Assembly: GCA_023409535.1 (NCBI GenBank)
Contig: JAEYGZ010000021.1
Span: forward strand, 124,001 to 188,000
Source: Bacillota bacterium
GTDB lineage: Bacteria > Bacillota > Clostridia > Lachnospirales > Lachnospiraceae
DNA length: 64,000 nucleotides
Direction of reading: 5' to 3'
This document shows positions 34,410 through 42,695 of this stretch, one piece after another (positions within the stretch are counted from its first letter, which is position 1; each line of letters opens with the position of its first letter). A program made the position numbers and the translations under genes. Below the pieces are notes generated by a model, which had not been told where the DNA came from, did no database searches, and saw only the letters and a list, made by a program, of their open reading frames with translations.

Positions 34410-37080
34410 CCCCTCCTAACGGTAAACTAAACCGGAAGACAGCTCCGCCTTCCTTACGGTTGAAGGCTTCCATCTTACCCTGATGTGCCTTGATAATAGA
34501 CATACAGATGGATAATCCGATGCCCATCCCTCTGGAAGAGTCCGAAGACCGCTTTCCGTTAGGCACATAAGTTTCAAACAAATACGGAAGATCCTGCTCC
34601 GCAATCCCCTCTCCATTGTCACTTACTTCAAATACCGCCATAGCATGTTCCTCACGCAAGGTAACATGAATGATGGTATCTCCGCCGGAATGCTTTATGG
34701 CATTCTCAATCAGATTAATAATTACCTGTTCAATCAGCGTCCCGTCCATAGGAACCATTAACAGCTCCTCCGGCACGGTTACAATGATTTTATGCTCCGG
34801 AAATCTCTTGCGAATTCTTCCGATTGCCGCGGCCACAATCTCTTCGGCAGCCTCCGGAGTCTTTGTTACATTGGCGGTATCCTCGTTAATTCTGGTAACA
34901 GACAGGAGGTTTTCCACCATTCGGATCAGCCACTGGGAATCGTCCTTAATATTGGAGATCAGTTTTTCCTGGGTCTGTGCATCCAGGGAATTCTTATTCT
35001 CCAGTATTGCCGAGCTGGCTCCGAGTATTCCGGTCAGCGGAGTCCGCAAATCATGGGAAATAACCCGAAGCAGGTTGCTCCTTAGTTTTTCCTTCTCCGA
35101 TGCAATCAGTATTGCACGCTGCTCATCCGACAGATGCTGGCGTTCAATCGCCATTGCAACAAGAGAGCCTATTCTTTTTAGATATGCCCTGTGATTTTGG
35201 CTTAACACTGTTCCGTTATTACAGGATACTCCGATAACACCAAGTACATTTCCCTGGGAAACCACCGGCATATAATAAGCCTTCGCCTCCATAAAGGTAT
35301 CGGTTCCGGCACCGGCCCGCTTCTGATTAATAAATACCCAATGAGCTACCGCCCGTTCCTTCTCCGACTGGAGATAACTGCCGTTCTCATCTCCCGGGGA
35401 TAGGGTAACCTCCCCGGCATCCCCATTGATCGGATCGTTCATATAGAAAATGATCGAACGCTCAAATATTTTAGTAATATAACCTCCCATAACCTTAACA
35501 ATATTATCAAGGCCTCTGGTTATGAGAAGCTTTTTATTGATTTCATACAATACCTCAATTCTTTGCTCCCGATCCTGGGCCAGCGCAGCCTGTGACTTGA
35601 TCCTGTTGGTCATGGTACTGGTAATTAGGGCTGTTATCAGCATTACAACAAAGGTAATGGGATAATCCCGCTGATAATAGCTCAAGCTGAAAAAGGGCTC
35701 CATGAAGAAGAAATTATCCACGACTACGCAGGATACCGAGGCAATAATTCCATAGATATATCCTGAGGTTATTTTGGATACCACCAAAACAGACAAGATA
35801 TACAGCATAACAAAGTTCTGATTTCTCACATCGAACTTTTCCAGGAGGACGGATATAATCGTGGTGATAATCAGAATAAACAGTGTCTTCAATGAATCTC
35901 TCCAGGTTACGGACACCCGCCTGCACCGAAGATGCTTCTTAAGCATACTTAACTTTATTTTAACCACGCTGTCAGGAATAATGTGAATCTCCGTATTCTC
36001 CAGAAGAGCGATCAGCCTGTCCTCCAGGTCATCCTCTACCAGACTTTTTAAGGTCTTCTTATTCCTGCTCTTACCGATAACAATGTTGGTGATACCGGAC
36101 AGCTTGGCATACTGCGCTACTGTCTGGGCGATGTCATTGCCGTAAAGGGTAGTTACCTCAGCTCCCAATTGCTCCGCCAGCTCGATATTCGCCTGATATC
36201 CCTTCTTAATCTCCTCACGGTACTGGTCGTTCTCGTCGTTTTCCACATAAACGACGACCCAGGGTGCATGAAATGCCTCTGCCAGCCTGGCAGTCCAACG
36301 GATGCACCTGGCGGAAGAGGGTGAACTGCTGATACATACCAGTATTTTGGTATTGGTCAATTTATCCGAAGGAACACCCTCCGATTGATTTAAATTACTG
36401 ATCCGGTCCGCCGCCTTACGCATGGCAATTTCCCGCAATAATCGAAGGTTTTCACGGTTTAAGAATTCCTCTTCCTCCGATCTTGTGTTACCATTCTCAG
36501 TCCCCTTGTCTAAATGTCCTTCCGCGGTTTCGATCCGCCGAAGAAGTTCATCAGGCTCCATATCAATCAGCTTCACCTTATCGGCATGATCAAAGATATA
36601 ATCAGGCACCGTCTCTGTTACATAAACATGGGTAATGCCCTGAACAATATCATTTAAACTTTCTATATTCCATACATCAACAGTAGTAGATACGTCGATC
36701 CCTGCATTTAAAAGCTCCTCAATGTCCTGATACCGTCTGCGGTTACGGACACCCAAATGATTGGAATGCGCCAAATCGTCCACTATAACCAGCCTCGGTT
36801 TACGTTCCAGTGCCATATCCAGATCAAATTCCGTGCATCCTTCCGACCGGTCACCTACACTTTTTGCGGGAAGAATGGGCAGACCCTTCAGCAGCTCCAT
36901 GGTACCCGGGCTGGTATCGGGACTGATATAACCGATTACGACATCGACTCCGCTCTGAAACTGTACCTTGGCATCATCCAGCATGGCATAGGTCTTGCCC
37001 ACACCGGCTGCATAGCCAAAGAAGATCTTCAGATGTCCTCTCGGTATTTTATTGTTCTGCGGCTCATCGTAATCCTTCAT
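34396..37080 (-). CDS. kdpD: KdpD-type sensor histidine kinase
   Basis: 894 residues: N-terminal KdpD domain with a P-loop-like GYAAGVGKT (23-31), a universal-stress-protein-like domain (about 240-370), four transmembrane helices (DUF4118, about 395-500), a GAF-like region, then HisKA with His676 in SHDLRTPLTG and HATPase boxes (NLIENAIKHS, DNGEGI, GMGIGLSI). It senses potassium or turgor and, in some Firmicutes, cyclic di-AMP through the stress-protein domain. It forms an operon with kdpE (overlap) and starts 49 bases after the NarL-type regulator. Confidence 0.92.
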   Translation of the reverse strand: MKDYDEPQNNKIPRGHLKIFFGYAAGVGKTYAMLDDAKVQFQSGVDVVIGYISPDTSPGTMELLKGLPILPAKSVGDRSEGCTEFDLDMALERKPRLVIVDDLAHSNHLGVRNRRRYQDIEELLNAGIDVSTTVDVWNIESLNDIVQGITHVYVTETVPDYIFDHADKVKLIDMEPDELLRRIETAEGHLDKGTENGNTRSEEEEFLNRENLRLLREIAMRKAADRISNLNQSEGVPSDKLTNTKILVCISSSPSSARCIRWTARLAEAFHAPWVVVYVENDENDQYREEIKKGYQANIELAEQLGAEVTTLYGNDIAQTVAQYAKLSGITNIVIGKSRNKKTLKSLVEDDLEDRLIALLENTEIHIIPDSVVKIKLSMLKKHLRCRRVSVTWRDSLKTLFILIITTIISVLLEKFDVRNQNFVMLYILSVLVVSKITSGYIYGIIASVSCVVVDNFFFMEPFFSLSYYQRDYPITFVVMLITALITSTMTNRIKSQAALAQDREQRIEVLYEINKKLLITRGLDNIVKVMGGYITKIFERSIIFYMNDPINGDAGEVTLSPGDENGSYLQSEKERAVAHWVFINQKRAGAGTDTFMEAKAYYMPVVSQGNVLGVIGVSCNNGTVLSQNHRAYLKRIGSLVAMAIERQHLSDEQRAILIASEKEKLRSNLLRVISHDLRTPLTGILGASSAILENKNSLDAQTQEKLISNIKDDSQWLIRMVENLLSVTRINEDTANVTKTPEAAEEIVAAAIGRIRKRFPEHKIIVTVPEELLMVPMDGTLIEQVIINLIENAIKHSGGDTIIHVTLREEHAMAVFEVSDNGEGIAEQDLPYLFETYVPNGKRSSDSSRGMGIGLSICMSIIKAHQGKMEAFNRKEGGAVFRFSLPLGGVENE

Positions 37081-37129
37081 ATGCTTCTCCCGGGGTAACC
37101 ATAGAATCGTTTATCATCCCGGTTCTCCT

Positions 37130-37753
37130 CTAATCTTTTAAATATTTTACAGCAATTTGGGTTCTATGCTCAAGACCTGTTTTCTCCAATATGGTACTGA
37201 TATGGTTTCGAACCGTTCCGTTGGTCAGGTATAGTCTTTCCCCGATTTGCTTATTGGACAGCCCTTCCGCAATCAGCCGAACGATTTCCAGCTCTCTCGG
37301 TGACAGCAGCAGTTCAAAGAAATGGCTTCCGGACTGCAGCGTCGACACCCTGCTGCGTATGAATTCCAGGATATCTGCCTGAAATACCGTCCCTCCCGAA
37401 TGAATAACACGGATCGCTGAAAGAATCCGGTCAGCAGGACTGTTCTTAAGAATATAACCGTTAATTCCCGTTCTTAACGCGCGAAGGATCAGATCCGGCT
37501 CATCAAAGGTCGTCAATAATAAGGGGAGTGACAGCTTCTCCTCCAGTATTCTCTGTGCTGCTTCAATTCCATCCATTCCCGGCATGCGTATATCCAGCAT
37601 GACCACATCCGGCTTACTCTCCCTGCAAAGAGCAAGAACACTCTTACCATCTGTGGCGGCACCAAGAAATTCCAAATCCTGCTGTGTCTCAATAATCATT
37701 TTTAAGCCTTCACGAATAATAGCATCATCATCCGCAATCAATACCTTAATCAT
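37130..37753 (-). CDS. NarL/LuxR-family response regulator
   Basis: 207 residues from the ATG at 37753; receiver domain with Asp54 (VVMLDIRMPGMDG) and a C-terminal LuxR helix-turn-helix (about 143-200, LSPRELEIVRLIAEGLSNKQ then TVRNHISTILEKTGL). A longer frame to 37858 runs into a tandem-repeat tract and lacks the family start. It is the partner of the histidine kinase at 37922, and the two follow three ABC exporter genes, as in Bacillus LnrJK-LnrLMN. It probably controls that exporter. Confidence 0.9.
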   Translation of the reverse strand: MIKVLIADDDAIIREGLKMIIETQQDLEFLGAATDGKSVLALCRESKPDVVMLDIRMPGMDGIEAAQRILEEKLSLPLLLTTFDEPDLILRALRTGINGYILKNSPADRILSAIRVIHSGGTVFQADILEFIRSRVSTLQSGSHFFELLLSPRELEIVRLIAEGLSNKQIGERLYLTNGTVRNHISTILEKTGLEHRTQIAVKYLKD

Positions 37754-37824
37754 ACTACCTGCGCCCCTTTCTGTACAGATGTAATTGATCAGTTCAGATG
37801 TCCTTCCTCTGTCAGAGGTATTAC

Positions 37825-37910
37825 ATCTGTGAGATGCACAATATCTGTCAGTGCACAATATCTGTCAGTGCACTATATCTGTCAGTGCATTATATCTGTC
37901 AGTGCATTAC
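37825..37910. repeat. Tandem 17-bp repeats between kinase and regulator genes
   Basis: Four consecutive 17-base units (37843-37859, 37860-37876, 37877-37893, 37894-37910) of the form ATCTGTCAGTGCAcaAT differ at only one or two bases near the end. A degenerate 18-base unit precedes them at 37825-37842. They lie within the 168-base gap between the two genes. Confidence 0.93.
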
Positions 37911-37921
37911 ACCTGATATCC

Positions 37922-39040
37922 CTAGTAAGTAAATATATTAGTTACGCCAAATCCTTGCTCATCCTTGCGAAAGAAGCATCTGCCGCCTGCACTGATCGTA
38001 CGTTCTTCAATCGCTTCCAAACCCAGCCCTTTCACAAACGCTTCCTTACCGGTACCGTTATCCTTATATTCCACCTTGATTATCTTTTGAAACACATCAA
38101 TACTTAATACAAACCGGTTTCCATTGGAATGCTTCAAGGTATTGGTCAGACACTCCTTCAGATTATCATGGATGCAAGCCCATACATCGAGACTGATCCT
38201 GTCCATATCACCGGAGGTCTTAAGCTCTGCCGATTTGCTATAATTGATCTTAAACTCATTCAGTACGGCAGAGATATCATTTAAACCAATCAGGTAATGC
38301 TCCACCCGTTCCTCCCGCAAGGCGGTTCTTATCTCATCCACACCGGAACGAAGATTAGCAATGGCCTTCTTAATACTTTCCTCCGCCTTCTCCCGGTTAT
38401 CCTTCATCACCAGCAGGGCAGCCTCCAATAAGATGATACTGCCTGAGATACCGTGGCCCACCTGGTCATGAATTCTTGCTGCGATCCGGTTTCTCTCCTC
38501 GGCGGAAGCAGCATATTTTATAGTCTTAGACAGGCGCCTCACATCACTTACCCTGTCACTTAGCTCATTCAGCTTATCCTTCTGCTGTTCATTCAGCTCC
38601 TTCAGTAAAGTAAGCCTGTCCAGAAGATATCTTCCATATAGCAGCAGGAGTAATAACAGGATTGTGACAGCAAAAGACAGCATGGCAGGCGGATATATCA
38701 AAACAGCCAGCAGTGAAATTACACTGAGAAAGACATAAAACATCCCTGCTTCCACTGTAGCATCCAATAAATGCGCAAAAAGTATGATGCATAGCGGAAA
38801 CAGTTCTGTAAAGCCGAGAAAAAAGCAGGCAATGAGACTAAGAAGAATTGTAATACGCGTGAAAAAGAGGCTTCGATGAAGCTGCCCAAACAAAAGCTCC
38901 AGGATAAAAACGCAGATAAAGCTGAGTGCCGCTATTACAGCAACTGTAATACCGGCCTCAGCATATAGAAACAACAGGATTGATGAAAGGGCTGCCGCTA
39001 TTTTGGTTATAAAATAGAGGAACGGCTTTTCCTTATCCAT
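37922..39040 (-). CDS. NarL-type sensor histidine kinase
   Basis: About 372 residues. The N-terminal 150 residues are mostly hydrophobic with five or six membrane helices. A dimerisation helix with His195 in RIHDQVGHGISGSI (HisKA_3) and a divergent HATPase (ECLTNTLKHSNGN, EYKDNGTG, GLGLEAIEERTISAGG) follow. No large extracellular sensor domain is visible, which is common for kinases that sense membrane-active compounds. AGAAAGG precedes the ATG at 39040; a TTG start at 39052 is the alternative. It lies 38 bases after the second permease. Confidence 0.9.
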   Translation of the reverse strand: MDKEKPFLYFITKIAAALSSILLFLYAEAGITVAVIAALSFICVFILELLFGQLHRSLFFTRITILLSLIACFFLGFTELFPLCIILFAHLLDATVEAGMFYVFLSVISLLAVLIYPPAMLSFAVTILLLLLLLYGRYLLDRLTLLKELNEQQKDKLNELSDRVSDVRRLSKTIKYAASAEERNRIAARIHDQVGHGISGSIILLEAALLVMKDNREKAEESIKKAIANLRSGVDEIRTALREERVEHYLIGLNDISAVLNEFKINYSKSAELKTSGDMDRISLDVWACIHDNLKECLTNTLKHSNGNRFVLSIDVFQKIIKVEYKDNGTGKEAFVKGLGLEAIEERTISAGGRCFFRKDEQGFGVTNIFTY

Positions 39041-39078
39041 ACTAAGAACCAAACCTTTCTGATATCAATGCTAAACGC

Positions 39079-40224
39079 TTAACTTTTCTTATAATCCTGT
39101 GCAAATGCAACCGCTCCTGTCAGGAAGGTTAATACGATAAATAAGCATAGGATGATGATGTTGGGAAGAATTACTGCATGGCTGTCTTCCTGCAGCCTTC
39201 TTAAGGCATCCATGAACCAGTACTGCGGTATAACCCGCGCCAGCTTCTGAAGAGTTTCCGGCGCCATGTCAATGGGAAAATACGCTCCTCCCAGAATGCA
39301 GCCTACTGTGGAAAAACCAATAATGCCTGCAAGAATTGCATTTTTGGATTTTGTTACCAAAGCCACTGTCATGGAAAGGCAAAGGGTAAATAAGGAGAAC
39401 AGGGACATCAGCAGTATTACCACCAAAATTGATATCCCGATCTTTATCTCATTCAGCCTTATATACAACATAAATATTACAATTTGTACGGCATATAACA
39501 CCGCACCAAAGATACCCGAACCTATGAGGTAATGCACCGGTTTTACAGGTGTCAGCTGAATCCGCCGAAATACACCGGATATGCGGTCATCATCCAGAAG
39601 ATTAGCAATCGCATAGCTGATGATAAATACAAACATTAAAAAGAAGCCGACGGAAATAATAAATCCGCTCTTGTGCCTCAGTTCTGTCGTATCCAGCTCT
39701 GCTGCCGTATTTCTGGTGATCGTAATATCATTTGTGTGATAGTCCTTCAGCATCCGGTTAAACTCTGTGTCGTTACCGCCTGCTCCTGCTGCCAGATTGC
39801 GGATACTGCCCAGGTAACTGTTAATATAAGCCTCCGCAAATACGGAATTTTCATAATCATCCAGGGAAGTCACAATAATCTCCGGCTTTTCTCCCTCCAG
39901 CGTATTGCTATAAAAGCCCTCCGGTATTTCTATTATAATGGATATCTTCTTATCAATCAACAGCATGGACAGTTCCTCATAGGTATTATTTTCAATCAGC
40001 CGATATTCCAGCTTATCGGTCATGTACCGCTTCATATCCTCAGACAGACTGCTGTTGTCATAATCCAGCAAACCCACCCCCACCTGGGCTGTGGTTTTAT
40101 CCGCAACCATTATTCCTGTAAAATATAGTGCCGCACACAAGACTGCGGCTCCGAAAAGTGACATTACCACCGCAAAGGAATATCGCTTTATATTCGTTGT
40201 TGTTAAAATCCAGATATATCTCAT
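39079..40224 (-). CDS. ABC-2 type exporter permease (second)
   Basis: 381 residues with one N-terminal helix, a long extracellular loop (about 40-200) and five C-terminal helices, the ABC-2 permease layout. The ATG at 40224 has GGAGGAG at ideal spacing. A longer frame to 40329 would run through the repeat at 40253-40332, so it is not used. It pairs with the permease at 40326 and the ATPase at 41454. The order ATPase-permease-permease-kinase-regulator resembles lnrLMN plus lnrJK, which protect Bacillus from membrane-lytic polyenes (linearmycins). Confidence 0.88.
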   Translation of the reverse strand: MRYIWILTTTNIKRYSFAVVMSLFGAAVLCAALYFTGIMVADKTTAQVGVGLLDYDNSSLSEDMKRYMTDKLEYRLIENNTYEELSMLLIDKKISIIIEIPEGFYSNTLEGEKPEIIVTSLDDYENSVFAEAYINSYLGSIRNLAAGAGGNDTEFNRMLKDYHTNDITITRNTAAELDTTELRHKSGFIISVGFFLMFVFIISYAIANLLDDDRISGVFRRIQLTPVKPVHYLIGSGIFGAVLYAVQIVIFMLYIRLNEIKIGISILVVILLMSLFSLFTLCLSMTVALVTKSKNAILAGIIGFSTVGCILGGAYFPIDMAPETLQKLARVIPQYWFMDALRRLQEDSHAVILPNIIILCLFIVLTFLTGAVAFAQDYKKS

Positions 40225-40252
40225 AATCTCCTCCTTCATATCCTGCAATTTA

Positions 40253-40332
40253 GTTTGTACCGAGCGTGCCAGCACGCTCTGATGACTGCAGGTACAAATG
40301 ATTAAGTGTGAAAGATCTTTATTTTTCACACT
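40253..40332. repeat. Composite two-hairpin repeat, copy A
   Basis: Hairpin 1: GTTTGTACC paired with GGTACAAA (40253-40298), enclosing GAGCGTG/CACGCTC. Hairpin 2: AGTGTGAA paired with TTCACACT (40305-40332). Same layout as 42461-42544. Hairpin 2 supplies the stop codon of the upstream permease gene. Confidence 0.88.
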
Positions 40333-41429
40333 GCCTCTTTACGGTTGAATAGAAAAGCTCCCGCTGCCAGGGCCAGAACCGTTACCGCCAGACATCCAAT
40401 GATTATTTTGTTGGCCGTATCATAGCGGCTGAACACTGCCACCTCAAAGGCCGCCTGCTGGAAGATATAATTAGGCAGCAGATCACTGACGCCCTTGATA
40501 TGGAGCTCTTTGGAATAGGTACCTCCAAAGAACAGCATAACCCAAACCACCGGCATGATTATGGAGGACGGTGATCCCTTGATTCCCAGACCTATCACCG
40601 CACCAATGGAAATCATGCAGAAGGTAATTACAATGAACATCAGGAACAGGTAAAGATTAGCTTCCATAGTCGCACCGTAATGCGCATGGAAGATCAGGAT
40701 ACTTGCACCCATAATGATGGTCACCTGCAGCAACGTCTGGGGCATCATCCCTGCCACCTTCTGAAGAAACATGGATACTTTGCTTTGGGGAGCCATAATC
40801 AGGCGGTTGATTGTCTTACTCTCCTTCTCCGAGGTAAAGGCACCGGCTCCAACCATCATACTCATAAAAGCAATCATGACAACCATAGCCACAGCATAAT
40901 AATCGATCATAGATCTGTTGACTCCCAGGTCCTTCTGCCTGGTATAGCTCTCCTGCGTCATACTTAGGCTTGACATCCTCTGAGGGGAATTCTTCATTAC
41001 AGCAGCAATTGTCATACTATTCTGGGCAAAGCCGTTTAAGACGGCTTCCACCGTGCGGTTCTGAATCATATTGGTACCTTCATAAATCTGTACCTGAAGG
41101 GGAGATCCGGTAAAGAGAACCAATGCCGTTATCTTATTCTCTCCCGCAAGCTTCCTGGCGGCTTCCGGCTGGTCGGTCTGTTCAAAAAAGATATGACTGC
41201 CGTCGGAAACAGACTCAGCAAAGCTTTGTATTGCCGCCACGGAAAAGGGATCCTCGGTATCAATAACATATTGGACCTTAAGCTGACCGATCGCTTCGTC
41301 CGCTATATCCGTAGAATTAAGCAGGTTACCCAGAAGGAATACCAGGATAACCGGAAACAGAATAAAGAAAAAGAGATAAATCTTTTCTCTGACGAATTCT
41401 TTCGTCTCTTTGATTACAATATTAAACAT
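40326..41429 (-). CDS. ABC-2 type exporter permease (first)
   Basis: 367 residues with one N-terminal membrane helix, a loop of about 150 residues and five or six C-terminal helices (AVAMVVMIAFMSMMVGAGAF, then SKVSMFLQKVAGMMPQTLLQ). Typical YfiM/LnrM-like ABC-2 permease. It follows the ATPase by 24 bases. Its stop codon lies within repeat copy A, so the last residues may have been altered by insertion of the repeat. Confidence 0.88.
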   Translation of the reverse strand: MFNIVIKETKEFVREKIYLFFFILFPVILVFLLGNLLNSTDIADEAIGQLKVQYVIDTEDPFSVAAIQSFAESVSDGSHIFFEQTDQPEAARKLAGENKITALVLFTGSPLQVQIYEGTNMIQNRTVEAVLNGFAQNSMTIAAVMKNSPQRMSSLSMTQESYTRQKDLGVNRSMIDYYAVAMVVMIAFMSMMVGAGAFTSEKESKTINRLIMAPQSKVSMFLQKVAGMMPQTLLQVTIIMGASILIFHAHYGATMEANLYLFLMFIVITFCMISIGAVIGLGIKGSPSSIIMPVVWVMLFFGGTYSKELHIKGVSDLLPNYIFQQAAFEVAVFSRYDTANKIIIGCLAVTVLALAAGAFLFNRKEAV

Positions 41430-41453
41430 ATTATCTGCCCTGCCTTTCTTCCC

Positions 41454-42404
41454 TTAAGCTCTCAGCTCGTGTCCGGTCAGAGTTAAAAACATGGTATCCA
41501 GATTCGGTACCTCCGACCGGATATTGAATACCGGCATACCAAAGCTTAAGAACTGCTCCAGAATCTTTGAAATGCTGTTCTGCCCGATGGTGATATCAAT
41601 CCTGACGGTATTATCATTTACTGCTACCGCCTTGACATCGGGCAGGGTTCTTAATTTCTTCATCATCTCTGTTTCACCGGCGCCCGCCATGATCTTCGTC
41701 TCGATATATACCGACTGCACATCCGTCACCAAGGATACCAGCTCCGGTCTCGTACCGCAGGCGATTAACTGCCCCTTATCGATGATGGCGATCCGGTCAC
41801 AGATCTCCTCTACCTCATTCATATAATGTGAGGTATAAATCACTGTTGTACCACGGTCTCTTAATATTTTAATGGAATTGAGAATATGCTCCCTGGATTG
41901 TGCATCTACGCCTACTGTCGGCTCATCCATAATGATCAGCTTCGGCGCATGGGCAATACCGCAGGCAATATTTAACCGGCGTCTCATACCGCCGGACATT
42001 TTCTTGGGTCCCATACTGCTGCGATCCGATAATCCCACAAAATCCAAGGCCTCCTTTGCCATGTCTGTCAGCTTCTTTCCTGTCAGTCCGTACAGAGAGG
42101 CAAAGAATTTGACATTCTCCAGTGCGGACAGGTGTTCATAAACTGCAATATCCTGGGGCACCATTCCGATGATCTGCTTGATCTTCATCTTCTCCTTACG
42201 GATATTATATCCGCCGATTTCGATCTCACCTTTATTCAAATCGGTTAAGGTGGTCAGCACATTTAAGGTAGTGGACTTGCCTGCTCCGTTGGGGCCAAGC
42301 AACCCGAAGATCTCGTTAGCCTTAACCTCAAAGCTGAGGTTATCCACCGCGCATAGCTCTCCGTATTTCTTCGTAAGATTTTTTACTGTAACAAATTGTG
42401 ACAT
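41454..42404 (-). CDS. ABC exporter ATP-binding protein
   Basis: 316 residues: Walker A GPNGAGKST (38-46), signature MSGGM, Walker B KLIIMDEPTVGVDAQSR, H-loop TSHYMNEVEEICDR and a C-terminal extension of about 90 residues as in DrrA/CcmA and LnrL-type drug exporters. GGAGGAG precedes the ATG. First gene of the exporter and two-component run; repeat copy B lies in its leader. Confidence 0.92.
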   Translation of the reverse strand: MSQFVTVKNLTKKYGELCAVDNLSFEVKANEIFGLLGPNGAGKSTTLNVLTTLTDLNKGEIEIGGYNIRKEKMKIKQIIGMVPQDIAVYEHLSALENVKFFASLYGLTGKKLTDMAKEALDFVGLSDRSSMGPKKMSGGMRRRLNIACGIAHAPKLIIMDEPTVGVDAQSREHILNSIKILRDRGTTVIYTSHYMNEVEEICDRIAIIDKGQLIACGTRPELVSLVTDVQSVYIETKIMAGAGETEMMKKLRTLPDVKAVAVNDNTVRIDITIGQNSISKILEQFLSFGMPVFNIRSEVPNLDTMFLTLTGHELRA

Positions 42405-42460
42405 AAGCTCCTCCTTTTTATTAACACGCTTCTATTATGTTGACTTCTACCCTTTAAATC

Positions 42461-42544
42461 GTTTGTACCGGGCGTGTCTGTACGCTCCGGTGACTGCAGG
42501 TACAAACTTCCAAGTGTGAATTATGCTTTTCAATAATTCACACT
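42461..42544. repeat. Composite two-hairpin repeat, copy B
   Basis: Hairpin 1: GTTTGTACC with GGTACAAAC (42461-42507). Hairpin 2: AGTGTGAATTAT with ATAATTCACACT, a perfect 12-bp stem (42513-42544). Same orientation as copy A; the two copies flank the ATPase and first permease genes. Confidence 0.9.
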
Positions 42545-42597
42545 AAGCATACACAAAATAAAGGTATTACGGAAGTGACGGAAGTTACAACTTTACC

Positions 42598-42654
42598 ATG
42601 ACAATTGTCATTACCCGAATAAGGATTGAAAATAACCTGGTAATCATTTATAAT
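42598..42654 (+). promoter_or_regulatory. tyrS promoter with upstream palindrome
   Basis: -35 TTGAAA (42626-42631), a 17-bp spacer and a perfect -10 TATAAT (42649-42654). A perfect 14-base palindrome ATGACAATTGTCAT (42598-42611) lies 14 bases before the -35 and could be an operator. The leader is only about 35 bases, too short for a T-box. Confidence 0.8.
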
Positions 42655-42695
42655 GTCTTTAGTTAAAAACTGATGAAATAGTAGGAGGAAAACCA

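Noticed and set aside
33702..37080. A complete Kdp potassium-pump operon
   Set aside because: Only kdpD and kdpE are present; no kdpA, kdpB or kdpC can be found on either side.
37825..37910. CRISPR array
   Set aside because: The units are 17 bases and directly abut one another without spacers, and no cas genes are nearby.
42545..42695. T-box leader for tyrS
   Set aside because: The near-consensus promoter at 42626-42654 leaves only about 35 bases of leader, and no T-box sequence or terminator is present.
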